Of a DNA stretch of 23,814 nt, positions 15,448-22,728 are shown piece after piece. The position numbers and the translations under genes are program-made. The stretch is taken from positions 1 to 23,814 of the IMG/VR virus record IMGVR_UViG_3300025645_000448. One strand, 5' to 3'. The notes under the pieces were generated by a model. The model saw only the letters and a list, made by a program, of their open reading frames with translations. It was not told where the DNA came from and did not search any database. Source of the stretch: a virus. Numbering within the stretch: position 1 is the first letter of the stretch; each line of letters opens with the position of its first letter.

Positions 15448-16326
15448 TTATCCCCTTAGCAATCCTAGTCCACCAGCAACTTGAGAAGCAACACTAGGAG
15501 TAGGAAATGCTTGACCACCTAGACCTTGTGCAGAACTTTGGTAAGCGGTGCTTGTACCAAGACCAGCAAGACTACCTAAAATGTTTGCATAGTTGATTGC
15601 TTGTTTTCTAACAGCTTCTTGCTCTTGTTGAATTAGTCTGGCTGCATCTACTTGACCAGCTTGTGTGTACCCTTCTTGAGCTTTACCTATAGATTCCTGT
15701 ATTTGAAAAGGCAACGCTGAGGTTTGTGCAACACCTTGTGCATAAGCAGGTAAATCACTTAGTGCTTGTGTTTGACGTTGCTCTGCACCTTGTAAAGCCC
15801 CAACTAAACCAGAACGTGTAGATTCTTCTCTCTTTTGTCTTTGTAGCTCCTGTAACTCACCTAGTGCAGTAGAACCTACACCAAATTGTCCAGCATTAAT
15901 AGCTTGTTCTTGAGCAAGACGTTTGTCACGCTCTGTCATTGCTCTAGCTTGATCTGCTATTGTTCCTATTTGTGCTTGGTACAGTGGGTCAGCTAAAGGG
16001 TCTTGTGTAGCAGTTAAAAACCTTTGTTGGTAAGCTTGTTGGATACTGTCTGGTAAACCCACACCACCTTCAGCAGTGCTTGTACCTAATTGGTTAGCAA
16101 GTGTACCAAATCCCGACAAAGCTTGTTGTGTCTGAGTCGATTGACCGGGTGTAAGAGCACCTGTGTATAGCGCAGGGTCTTCTGTAAACACTGATTCCAA
16201 CGTAGGTAGATAGTTTTTTATGAACGGTTCTACCTCTGCGTAAGGTTTAACCTCGCTAGAACCTGCAACTCTTTGAGAGCTAGGTACTTGTACCACCGTT
16301 GGTTTAGATTTAAAGACACTTCCCAT
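15448..16326 (-). CDS. internal virion protein, Gln/Ala-rich (292 aa)
   Basis: A 292-residue protein starting MGSVFKSKPTVVQVPSSQ. A long Gln/Ala helical region (RAMTERDKRLAQEQAINAG; GELQELQRQKREE) contains FGVGSTALGELQ. The C-terminus is Gly-rich and ends GGLGLLRG. Phage proteins with this type of start and a central 'R..A...G.FGGSR' pattern are common in the structural modules of marine podoviruses and are found as virion proteins. No enzyme motif. It begins two bases after the GNAT-like gene ends. Confidence 0.65.
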   Translation of the reverse strand: MGSVFKSKPTVVQVPSSQRVAGSSEVKPYAEVEPFIKNYLPTLESVFTEDPALYTGALTPGQSTQTQQALSGFGTLANQLGTSTAEGGVGLPDSIQQAYQQRFLTATQDPLADPLYQAQIGTIADQARAMTERDKRLAQEQAINAGQFGVGSTALGELQELQRQKREESTRSGLVGALQGAEQRQTQALSDLPAYAQGVAQTSALPFQIQESIGKAQEGYTQAGQVDAARLIQQEQEAVRKQAINYANILGSLAGLGTSTAYQSSAQGLGGQAFPTPSVASQVAGGLGLLRG

Positions 16327-16328
16327 AA

Positions 16329-16811
16329 CTACACCTTTTTAAAAATTGTTGTACTCTTAGGGATGTAACCTTGAGATGACATAACTTTCTGCCATCCTTT
16401 TCTCCCTATCATTTGAAAATGCTTATAACCTAAACTTATGTAGTGATCCTCTACTTTAGGTAAAGCATACTTAAAATTAAACTTACCGCTAATTGCCTCA
16501 AAATTTATTACATCTGCTTTAGGATACGCGATAACTCCTACAACAAAAGCTCCGACTACATCACCGTCTTTAACAGAAATCCAGAGATCAGAGATGTTAT
16601 TTAAGACACGCTTGACTATATCTTCTGTGTCTACTAGCTCTCTATCGCCCTTGGCTACAGACTTGTCTATAAAATCCCAACACTCACTTAGGACTAGAAA
16701 TTTATTCTTGTATTCTCTATTGACTTTTTTATAACTTAACCCACGCTCCGCTGGAATTGAAAAAGTAAATACCTTCTCCTGATCCGGGATTCCATACTGT
16801 TCCATCTGCAT
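16329..16811 (-). CDS. GNAT-like acetyltransferase fold protein
   Basis: Up to 160 residues. Features suggesting a GNAT-like fold: a beta strand then DGDVVGAFVVGVIAYPKADVINFEAISG, followed by a C-terminal helix-loop (HYISLGYKHFQMIGRKGWQKVMSSQGY) similar to phage acyltransferase-like proteins near internal virion genes. The acetyl-CoA loop (Q/RxxGxG/A) is not clear, so it may be a non-enzymatic structural version. The ATG at 16811 overlaps the preceding gene by 83 bases, far more than elsewhere here. The conserved part seems to begin at about YKKVNREYKNKFLVL (from residue 27), but I found no ATG, GTG or TTG there, so the start is uncertain. Confidence 0.6.
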   Translation of the reverse strand: MQMEQYGIPDQEKVFTFSIPAERGLSYKKVNREYKNKFLVLSECWDFIDKSVAKGDRELVDTEDIVKRVLNNISDLWISVKDGDVVGAFVVGVIAYPKADVINFEAISGKFNFKYALPKVEDHYISLGYKHFQMIGRKGWQKVMSSQGYIPKSTTIFKKV

Positions 16812-16989
16812 ATCTTATATCACCTTGACTTGGTTTAGTTGGTTCTACGAACACTACATCTAAATGACCATCTTGTACTGAGTCTAAAATACCTTGTATT
16901 GCAAACAGGTTGTTTGTCAAAAGACTAGTTAAATCTTCCGCATCAGAAGTAGGTAACTCAGGAGCAAATCTTAAAAATTCTCTTGCCAT
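16729..16989 (-). CDS. small tail-associated protein (86 aa)
   Basis: 86 residues. The N-terminal half is helical (SDAEDLTSLLTNNLFAIQGIL). The C-terminal half has the pattern KPSQGDIRYADGTVWNPGSG then GIYFFNSSGAWVKL, a beta-rich motif often seen in small phage proteins next to tail or fibre genes. It starts at a TAATG junction with the nozzle-like gene. The 3' 83 bases also lie in the frame of the next gene; because the C-terminal motif is typical, I take this frame as the real one. Confidence 0.65.
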   Translation of the reverse strand: MAREFLRFAPELPTSDAEDLTSLLTNNLFAIQGILDSVQDGHLDVVFVEPTKPSQGDIRYADGTVWNPGSGEGIYFFNSSGAWVKL

Positions 16990-18557
16990 TATCTATCCGA
17001 TACCGCTTCTGATTCAACAGCGTAACCTGACATATTAAACTGATTACCTGTTGTGTTTTCAAACTTTAAAGCTAAGTATCTACCACGTACTCTACAGTCT
17101 ATTTCACTATCAGTACCTATGGTAAAAGAAACAGGGTCAGAGTAAGATACACCTTGGTTAGCTTGTAGCTCTGCACCTACACTTATGTTAACTGTTCCCG
17201 TACCTTCTATTCTTGGAAACACTTTTGTAATACTCTTGACTGCACTAGGACTACCTGCTGTTAATCCTATTCGTTCCATGCGAGAAGTAATAGCAGTACC
17301 ATCAAATGTAATTCCTGAGTCTGCAAGATAAAGTTTAGTATCATTTGTACCACACATCAGTAGTGAGTCGATTGTAGGGTTGTAAGGTTGTTGCGCCCAA
17401 GTAAGAGTATCAGCAGCCCAAGTGGTGCTTGTAGCTGTCCATGTGTTAGCTAGATCAGGGTTTACTATACCTCTGGCTATGTAGTTAACACCCGGTAGAG
17501 CACGTATAGACCATGTGTTATCACGGTAGTTCCAGATTAAAGCTTCATCAGGAAAACCGTTTGTAGCGTTTGTCTTGGGATAGCATATCCATACTTCATT
17601 TCTAACTTTATTATGTACAAGAAAAGTCTTAGAAGCAGATGCAGAATCAATCTGGCTAAAGAGATAAGTACGTACTTGATCGTCTATGACACTCTTTAGA
17701 GTACTACCGTTGTGCATAACAACATCGTTGGTAGATACAAGTACGTGTTCGTTATTGCTTATCTGTACAACTGCATCTCTGGCGAATAAACCTATGTCTT
17801 TAAATCTTTCTCTCAAGGCAAAAGTAAATGTACCCCCTGTAAATGTCAGTGAGTAAATACTGTCTTCTTTGTAAACTAGTAAGTCATTACCTAGAGGTAT
17901 TGCGTTTAACAAGTGACCTTTAGTACCACCCACAGTTATCTGGTTAGATTCTGACGCTGTGCTTGCAGTTGTCCATGTTGTAGAACCGTTGTTAGAAGCT
18001 CCTTCAGGAATAGCATCACTCCAACGTATAGAGTATGGCAATGCTGTACCGTTGTCAGTTAAGTTCAGAGCTATTAGGTGGTTTCTAAATGGTACGATAA
18101 CTTGACACCTAAGAGTACTAGGCCAATGAGCTAGGTCAACAAACCTAGAACCACTTTGTAGGTAACTCTGAGGTACGTCTATACCATTATTAACAACAAG
18201 AACACCGCCAAGAGCATCCCCTTGCCAATTTTTCCCGGTGTCTGCCAAAGTTGTATAGGCTCCACTTGATCTCGTGACATCTGCGTGAGTAGTTCCTGTA
18301 ATCTTATGTAAAGCAGTTAAGCCCCCGTATATCCAAAGGTTAGTAGAAGACTGTCTCCAACTTGTAGTCCAGTAGGGAGCAACTGTAGGGTTTCCTAAAG
18401 CTGCTATGTGTCCTTCTATACTACCTGCTTGCTTGTCATTAAAGCGAACATTTTCAACAGATGAAAACATATTAGATGGCATATCATAAGGAGATAGATC
18501 AGAGTTAAAGGTAAAACCTGTTTGTAACCCACTTATGTCAAATATTTCTTTAACCAC
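16989..18557 (-). CDS. tail nozzle / tail tubular protein B-like
   Basis: 522 residues, beta-rich, with many Trp, Thr, Ser and Asn. An early GLQTGFTFNSDLSPYDMPSN leads into a SVENVRFNDKQAGSIEGH segment, as in phage proteins that open with 'P.....S.NN.RF.DG.....G'. Later stretches such as HNKVRNEVWICYP and ALIWNYRDNTWSIRALPG look like beta-propeller blades, as in tail nozzle proteins (the T7 gp12 role). It follows the adaptor gene, the normal order. The start appears to be GTG at 18555-18557, overlapping the 48-residue gene by 8 bases. No catalytic motif seen. Confidence 0.75.
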   Translation of the reverse strand: MVKEIFDISGLQTGFTFNSDLSPYDMPSNMFSSVENVRFNDKQAGSIEGHIAALGNPTVAPYWTTSWRQSSTNLWIYGGLTALHKITGTTHADVTRSSGAYTTLADTGKNWQGDALGGVLVVNNGIDVPQSYLQSGSRFVDLAHWPSTLRCQVIVPFRNHLIALNLTDNGTALPYSIRWSDAIPEGASNNGSTTWTTASTASESNQITVGGTKGHLLNAIPLGNDLLVYKEDSIYSLTFTGGTFTFALRERFKDIGLFARDAVVQISNNEHVLVSTNDVVMHNGSTLKSVIDDQVRTYLFSQIDSASASKTFLVHNKVRNEVWICYPKTNATNGFPDEALIWNYRDNTWSIRALPGVNYIARGIVNPDLANTWTATSTTWAADTLTWAQQPYNPTIDSLLMCGTNDTKLYLADSGITFDGTAITSRMERIGLTAGSPSAVKSITKVFPRIEGTGTVNISVGAELQANQGVSYSDPVSFTIGTDSEIDCRVRGRYLALKFENTTGNQFNMSGYAVESEAVSDR

Positions 18558-18696
18558 TGCCAGTTTCCGTATCTGTTGTCCAAATAGTATTGTTAAATTC
18601 TTGTAAAGCTATATCTATACCATCCTCAGTCTGTATGTTACCACCTGATTCTTGTATCAGATTAAACTTTTCTATAACCCAGTTAGTATCAGCCAT
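18550..18696 (-). CDS. 48-residue protein between adaptor and nozzle genes
   Basis: A short gene that fills what would otherwise be an empty 138-base gap. It starts MADTNWVIEKFNLIQESGG and ends WTTDTETGSG, and is acidic. The ATG at 18694-18696 shares a base with the adaptor stop (TAATG), and its TAA lies inside the start of the nozzle-like gene. No recognised family. Tight coupling on both sides makes translation likely; a small tail or neck component is a contextual guess. Confidence 0.6.
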   Translation of the reverse strand: MADTNWVIEKFNLIQESGGNIQTEDGIDIALQEFNNTIWTTDTETGSG

Positions 18697-19313
18697 TATG
18701 TACCCTGCATAGTTAATACGGTTCCACTATATTCTGCTCTGTCTTCTAAGAGCATTACGTCTTGTAGTACCTTAGCGTAAATTCCACCGAACCTTTGAGA
18801 TTGCTCTGTGTCGTTTAAAAACAATGCCCCTTCAAAACAACTACCAAACAAATATAAGTCAGGATAGTTTTCTAAAATAATATTACTTGTGTTAGAATCT
18901 GATAAAGCAGTTAACTTTTGATAATAGTTAATTCCTATTGTATACGCTGCATCAGGTGTAGGTAGTAACTTAATAGTATCACCTACACTTGAGTAAGCTC
19001 TTGGGAACCCAGAAGACACACCACCGTACTCTCTAGAAGCAGACTCTAGTGATAAATAGGACAGAGCAAAACTTGCACTAGAGGTATCTCTGGTGATGTT
19101 CTTTAGCTCTATGATGTCACTAGGTAGGTTGTAGAAAGCTGTACCAGAAGTTGTCGTAGTTTCTGCTCGTACTACACTTGCTCTGATAAGTAAATCTCTG
19201 TTTAACTTACCTTCAGTTAAGGTGATAAAGTCAGGTATATTATCTGTCAGATCGTTTCTGTTTAGATACTTTGCAATACTTGTCTGTAACTCAGAGTAAG
19301 TGGATAATGCCAT
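18696..19313 (-). CDS. tail adaptor / tail tubular protein A-like
   Basis: 205 residues. It opens with YSELQTSIAKYLNRNDLTDNIPDFITLTEGKLNRDLL, the start typical of phage head-to-tail adaptor proteins (SU10-type adaptor, T7 gp11-like role). The family pattern 'FYNLPSDIIELKNI' comes next, then TIKLLPTP, then a helical C-terminus (LENYPDLYLFGSCFEGALFL). It would dock on the portal ring and connect to the nozzle. TAATG junctions at both ends suggest coupling with its neighbours. Confidence 0.8.
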   Translation of the reverse strand: MALSTYSELQTSIAKYLNRNDLTDNIPDFITLTEGKLNRDLLIRASVVRAETTTTSGTAFYNLPSDIIELKNITRDTSSASFALSYLSLESASREYGGVSSGFPRAYSSVGDTIKLLPTPDAAYTIGINYYQKLTALSDSNTSNIILENYPDLYLFGSCFEGALFLNDTEQSQRFGGIYAKVLQDVMLLEDRAEYSGTVLTMQGT

Positions 19314-19615
19314 TATATATTACTTTCGTGTGTCCTAAGATAACGCCATTCAGGATCATTAAGAAGCTTTTTAACTTTAGGCATATGATCTTTATTCATC
19401 ACGTCTACACCTAGCTCACGCTTCCACTTTTCTATTATGATTAAAGGTATGCTTGCAACTTTACGCATATCTTTACCGGGAGAACCAAACTGTGCATCTC
19501 CGTTAAATTCTTTTTTGTTTAGTTTAAGCAAAGGCTCTATGTCTTGACTATTTGTAAGTAAGACTTTATCCTCAGCTTCATCATACTTAAATTGTGTTTT
19601 AATTGGATCGTTCAT
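19313..19615 (-). CDS. conserved-looking 100-residue protein after capsid
   Basis: 100 residues, mixed alpha/beta, charged, with a YDEAEDKVLLTNSQDIEPLL start and KWKRELGVDVMNKDHMPKV then LLNDPEWRYLRTHESNI at the end. No family recognised. It is the first gene after the hairpin that follows the capsid gene and has its own GAGG ribosome binding site 5 bases from the ATG. Between capsid and adaptor genes, it could be a head completion, decoration or assembly factor. Confidence 0.65.
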   Translation of the reverse strand: MNDPIKTQFKYDEAEDKVLLTNSQDIEPLLKLNKKEFNGDAQFGSPGKDMRKVASIPLIIIEKWKRELGVDVMNKDHMPKVKKLLNDPEWRYLRTHESNI

Positions 19616-19632
19616 TTGTACCTCATAAAGTA

Positions 19633-19658
19633 AAGGCAGGGGATTTCTCCCCCACCTT
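19633..19658 (-). terminator. hairpin terminator after the major capsid gene
   Basis: On the minus strand an 11-pair stem (AAGGTGGGGGA against TCCCCTGCCTT, with two adjacent G-U wobbles) closes on a GAAA tetraloop of the GNRA class. The stem is GC-rich and is followed by a modest U-rich run (TACTTTAT). It lies 12 bases beyond the capsid stop. A leaky terminator after the capsid gene matches T7 T-phi in position. The weak U-tract suggests partial read-through. Confidence 0.75.
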
Positions 19659-19669
19659 ACACCGATAGT

Positions 19670-20626
19670 TTATGATAAGTCGTATACTGCACCTAGAGCA
19701 GCTTCGTTTTTACAAACGAGTGTGTACTCACAGATGATAGCTCTTTGCTCACCATCAGAAGTACTTGCTACTTCACGTTGCTCAAACGGACGTAGGTAAG
19801 CTACACCGTAGTACTCAGGGTCAAGTAACCATACATCCCTAGAACGCTGAAAGCGGTTAGGAACAACAGCCATCTCACCAAAGTCACTTACGTAGATGTC
19901 CATACCACCAATGATACGTTGATCAGAAGTGTCCGTAAAGTTAGATACTCCACTTGCACCACCTACACCAACAAAGCTGGAAAAGGTTTGCTTTTGACTA
20001 GGAGCCATCATTAGGTACTTTATGTCTGCACCACTGTCGTAAGATGTTACAATAGCAGCTTTCAACAAAGTTTCAGTAAATGCACGCTGAGTACCATCTG
20101 TACGTGCAGCAGCACCTGCTCCAGCACCGTTAGCACCGTTACTAGCTTTACTGATGTTTGTGTTAACCCAAGTAGGAAGACTACCTAGTTTACGCACAGT
20201 GCCATCACCTGCCATTGGTATTTTAGCAATATTAACACCAACGAGAGCACGTTCCATGTCTCGCTTTAGCTCTTTAGCTCGTTTAGACATTTGGTAAGCT
20301 AATTCTTGCTTACGTCCTGCTTTAGAAACAGCATCAAGAGTTCCAGAAATCAAGCTTGTTTTCAAAGAAATCTGACATATGTTTCCAACTCGCGTTGTAG
20401 CAGCAGCTTCAGCAGCGGTGAGAGTTGATCCCTCCTCGTTGAAGTTGTCACCAGCAGCAGCAAGTGAGTCAGTTTGCCATTCGTGGTTTACGGCAATCGC
20501 ATCTGAGCGACCACCCATAGACATAAATGGAGTTTCAGTTGGAGAAATGTCATAGATAACATTCTCTAAGTCTTCACGTAATCCTACTGAGGAAAACGTG
20601 ACAGTCACACCTGTTGGTTGTGCCAT
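19670..20626 (-). CDS. major capsid protein (SU10/DUF5309 type)
   Basis: 318 residues. The N-terminus carries the family pattern: GLREDLENVIYDISPTETPF (to about 34), then HEWQTDSLAAAGDNFNEEG, VGNICQISLKTSLISGTLDA, and SKRAKELKRDMERALVG. Near the C-terminus, GGMDIYVSDFGEMAVVPNRF and LLDPEYYGVAYLRPF are typical of the capsid domain. These features match the DUF5309 / phage SU10-like major capsid proteins with an HK97 fold. It directly follows the scaffold gene (17-base gap with a ribosome binding site) and is followed by a terminator hairpin. No signal of protease processing. Confidence 0.9.
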   Translation of the reverse strand: MAQPTGVTVTFSSVGLREDLENVIYDISPTETPFMSMGGRSDAIAVNHEWQTDSLAAAGDNFNEEGSTLTAAEAAATTRVGNICQISLKTSLISGTLDAVSKAGRKQELAYQMSKRAKELKRDMERALVGVNIAKIPMAGDGTVRKLGSLPTWVNTNISKASNGANGAGAGAAARTDGTQRAFTETLLKAAIVTSYDSGADIKYLMMAPSQKQTFSSFVGVGGASGVSNFTDTSDQRIIGGMDIYVSDFGEMAVVPNRFQRSRDVWLLDPEYYGVAYLRPFEQREVASTSDGEQRAIICEYTLVCKNEAALGAVYDLS

Positions 20627-20643
20627 AGTTCAAGTCCTTTTTG

Positions 20644-21618
20644 TTAAATTAAATCCATAAACGCATTTGCAGCATCATTGACGTTACCCGTTTTTCTTAG
20701 TCTATCGCGTTTTGCTTGAACATCTCTAGCAACCCTTTGCTTCTTAGTCACCGGGACACCTGCTTTAATTACCTTAGCTGGCCCCTTTTTGACTTTAGAT
20801 GATGTTGAGGAGTTAGCTCTCTCTTGCAACATTGCCTTGTGTAATACAAGTACAACCTTGTGATCAGTAATTCCATTAACATCTTGTTCACTAAAACCCA
20901 TATTAATAGCAAAGTCTCTTAGTTCAGTTTTTAGATTAGAACTAGGATCAGAGTATTCTGGTAAGGCAGTAGCTAACAACTCAGCTTCTTCCTGTACCTT
21001 GTGTTGAATATTCTGGTAAACTTCTTGTTGGGTTTTCTGTTGAACAGCCATCTGCTCTTGTTTGACCTGATTAACTTTGTCTTTAGCGTCTTGGAACTCA
21101 ATTCGTTTCTCCATGTATTCTACTGGATCATCTTCTTTGAGAGAAGACCAATCTAACTCTTGATACTTTTTAAGTTCAAGATTTTGATAGTTCTCCATAT
21201 TAGCTAAGACTTGTTGATACTGATCTCGCTCTTGTTGAACAGATTGTAGGTTTGCTTCGTATGCTTTTCGCATTTCAGCTACAGACTGAGATTTCTTGGT
21301 ATAGTCAGACTGCCTTTGATAACCGTTTCTAAGTTCATCAAGGTCAACTTCAAATTCTTCGCCATCTACCTTTACGGTATAGCTTGGGGAAGTTTCTTGA
21401 ATCTCTTCTTCTTCGGATACCTCTACTTCTTCAACCTCTTCCACGTAGTCTTCTTCCTGTGTCTGTTCAGACAAAACAAGTGACTCTTCTTCTTCCGTAG
21501 GTTGCTCGTTAGATGCTTGCTCTGGATTAGTACCTTGACTTCCAAACATGACATCGTACATTTCTAATTGCTTACTTCCAGCGACTTCCTGTGAAGGATT
21601 AGTCTCTTTCTCTTCCAT
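20644..21618 (-). CDS. capsid scaffolding protein
   Basis: 324 residues. The first 80 are highly acidic (EEDYVEEVEEVEVSEEEEI), followed by SYTVKVDGEEFEVDLDELRNG (about 78-98), a common opening of phage scaffolds. A long Gln/Glu/Lys coiled coil covers about 99-205 (DQYQQVLANMENYQ; VNQVKQEQMAVQQKTQQEV). The C-terminus is basic with KTGNVNDAANAFMDLI. Immediately upstream of the capsid gene, as expected for a scaffold whose basic C-terminus binds capsid subunits. A good ribosome binding site (AGGAG) precedes the ATG. Confidence 0.85.
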   Translation of the reverse strand: MEEKETNPSQEVAGSKQLEMYDVMFGSQGTNPEQASNEQPTEEEESLVLSEQTQEEDYVEEVEEVEVSEEEEIQETSPSYTVKVDGEEFEVDLDELRNGYQRQSDYTKKSQSVAEMRKAYEANLQSVQQERDQYQQVLANMENYQNLELKKYQELDWSSLKEDDPVEYMEKRIEFQDAKDKVNQVKQEQMAVQQKTQQEVYQNIQHKVQEEAELLATALPEYSDPSSNLKTELRDFAINMGFSEQDVNGITDHKVVLVLHKAMLQERANSSTSSKVKKGPAKVIKAGVPVTKKQRVARDVQAKRDRLRKTGNVNDAANAFMDLI

Positions 21619-21627
21619 GTGTAACTC

Positions 21628-21849
21628 CTAAGAATTTTCTATTAAATTGTTATCCATACACGCTTGTAAATCGTCAAGAATAGATTTCAATGCTTGCACT
21701 TTGTACCAGTAATGATCCCTGTCTTCTTGTTTATCAGCGTGTTTCCATTGCTCTATCAGTGATAGTTCAATATCTGCAACCACTTCCTGAAATACTTCGT
21801 TATCTAAAATACTTGAGGCTTGGGCTGACTTTTCTCTTACATCCGTCAT
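21628..21849 (-). CDS. small acidic helical protein, unknown (73 aa)
   Basis: 73 residues, helical and acidic, with no membrane segment (REKSAQASSILDNEVFQEV; EDRDHYWYKVQALKSILDDL). Its start shares a base with the collar-protein stop (TAATG), and it ends 9 bases before the scaffold gene. Small phage proteins with similar 'HYWYKVQALKSILDDL' helices (family typically Q.A.R..L..L...I) often sit between portal or head genes, but I cannot name a role. Confidence 0.6.
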   Translation of the reverse strand: MTDVREKSAQASSILDNEVFQEVVADIELSLIEQWKHADKQEDRDHYWYKVQALKSILDDLQACMDNNLIENS

Positions 21850-22337
21850 TATGTTTTAATTAAAAAGTTAATCGGAATCTGTGCTACAACTGCTGAACCA
21901 CTGCCAGCTACTGCTGATTGTGATGTACCTAAACTATTAGAACCACCTACACCTATGGGCAAGAATGATCTAAAGTCTGGTACTTTAAAATCTGATCCAG
22001 ATGTACCGAATGTAGTACCTATTATAGCGTACAATGCTGAGTAGGTAGAAGTACTAAAAGCATCTCCGTTGCACAGTAGCCAATCTTTAATACCCGAAAT
22101 AGTTTCAGTTGTTGGTGTAGTGTTTGAACCAAACATTACTATATGCCCCGGCTCGAAACCTAACTTGTTCATTTGTGCAGATGATTGACTAACTGCTGTT
22201 GTGGCTAGGTTGGGGAATTGTGATTTTAGAACACTCTTGACAAGGCGTATGTGGTCATCACCTTCAGAAATGTTATCACTTGCTGCTGGATTAGCCGTGA
22301 CTAATTGGGAAATAAAACTTGCTGATTCGACTGTCAT
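21849..22337 (-). CDS. tail fibre / collar-domain protein
   Basis: 162 residues. The N-terminal ISQLVTANPAASDNISEGDD then HIRLVKSVLKSQFPN (about 9-43) is a familiar start of phage tail fibre proteins. Residues about 83-132 hold the phage tail collar domain (WLLCNGDAFSTSTYSALYAI, KVPDFRSFLPIGVGG). It ends in an Ala/Gly/Ser/Val-rich segment without a long shaft, so it is a short fibre or spike component. It is the first gene after the near-consensus promoter at 22354-22382 and has an AAGGA ribosome binding site 6 bases from the ATG. Confidence 0.8.
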   Translation of the reverse strand: MTVESASFISQLVTANPAASDNISEGDDHIRLVKSVLKSQFPNLATTAVSQSSAQMNKLGFEPGHIVMFGSNTTPTTETISGIKDWLLCNGDAFSTSTYSALYAIIGTTFGTSGSDFKVPDFRSFLPIGVGGSNSLGTSQSAVAGSGSAVVAQIPINFLIKT

Positions 22338-22353
22338 TGTCCGTCCTTACTTA

Positions 22354-22382
22354 ATTATATCAAAGTTAAAGTGTAAAGTCAA
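22354..22382 (-). promoter_or_regulatory. sigma70 promoter for the collar-scaffold-capsid genes
   Basis: On the minus strand, TTGACT (22382-22377), a 17-base spacer and a perfect TATAAT (22359-22354), preceded by TGA giving an extended -10. The predicted start at about 22347 leaves a leader of only about 10 bases, which contains the AAGGA ribosome binding site. The -35 lies in the last codons of the upstream exported-protein gene. This is the strongest promoter match I noticed. Confidence 0.75.
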
Positions 22383-22728
22383 GCGTTTTTTCTTGATCTA
22401 TTAAAATATAAGCTCCTTCTTTAGTAGCCCACACTTGACTATGACCTATAAAAGATTTAAATTCGTGTATCTTATAGTCTAGGTAAAATACAAACTTATT
22501 AGAACTATAAAAACATTCTTGGTTACTTAGAGCAATATAAACAGCACTGTCTATTTCTTCTTGACTTGTAGCTTCTTCTAACATGACTAAAAAATGGGGT
22601 GTCTTACAGGCAAAACTTGTCATCAAAGGTTCACCTTTTTTGTTCTCAGCTTTGGCACTAGAAGTATACAATAATATTGCAAGTATACTAAGTAATTGGA
22701 GGATGCTTACCATTGTGCATTTTTTCAA
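22366..22728 (-). CDS. small exported protein with signal peptide
   Basis: 120 residues from a TTG start (22726-22728) that has GGAGAAAGG about 10 bases upstream; an ATG at 22713 is the alternative but lacks the N-terminal Lys pair and a good ribosome binding site. Residues 1-28 form a signal peptide (MKKCTMVSILQLLSILAILL then AKA before ENKK). The mature part has four Cys or fewer, MTSFACKTPHFLVMLEEAT and AVYIALSNQECFY, and ends DFTL. No lipobox. It overlaps the preceding coiled-coil membrane gene by 41 bases. Possibly acts in the periplasm; the function is unknown. Confidence 0.6.
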   Translation of the reverse strand: MKKCTMVSILQLLSILAILLYTSSAKAENKKGEPLMTSFACKTPHFLVMLEEATSQEEIDSAVYIALSNQECFYSSNKFVFYLDYKIHEFKSFIGHSQVWATKEGAYILIDQEKTLDFTL

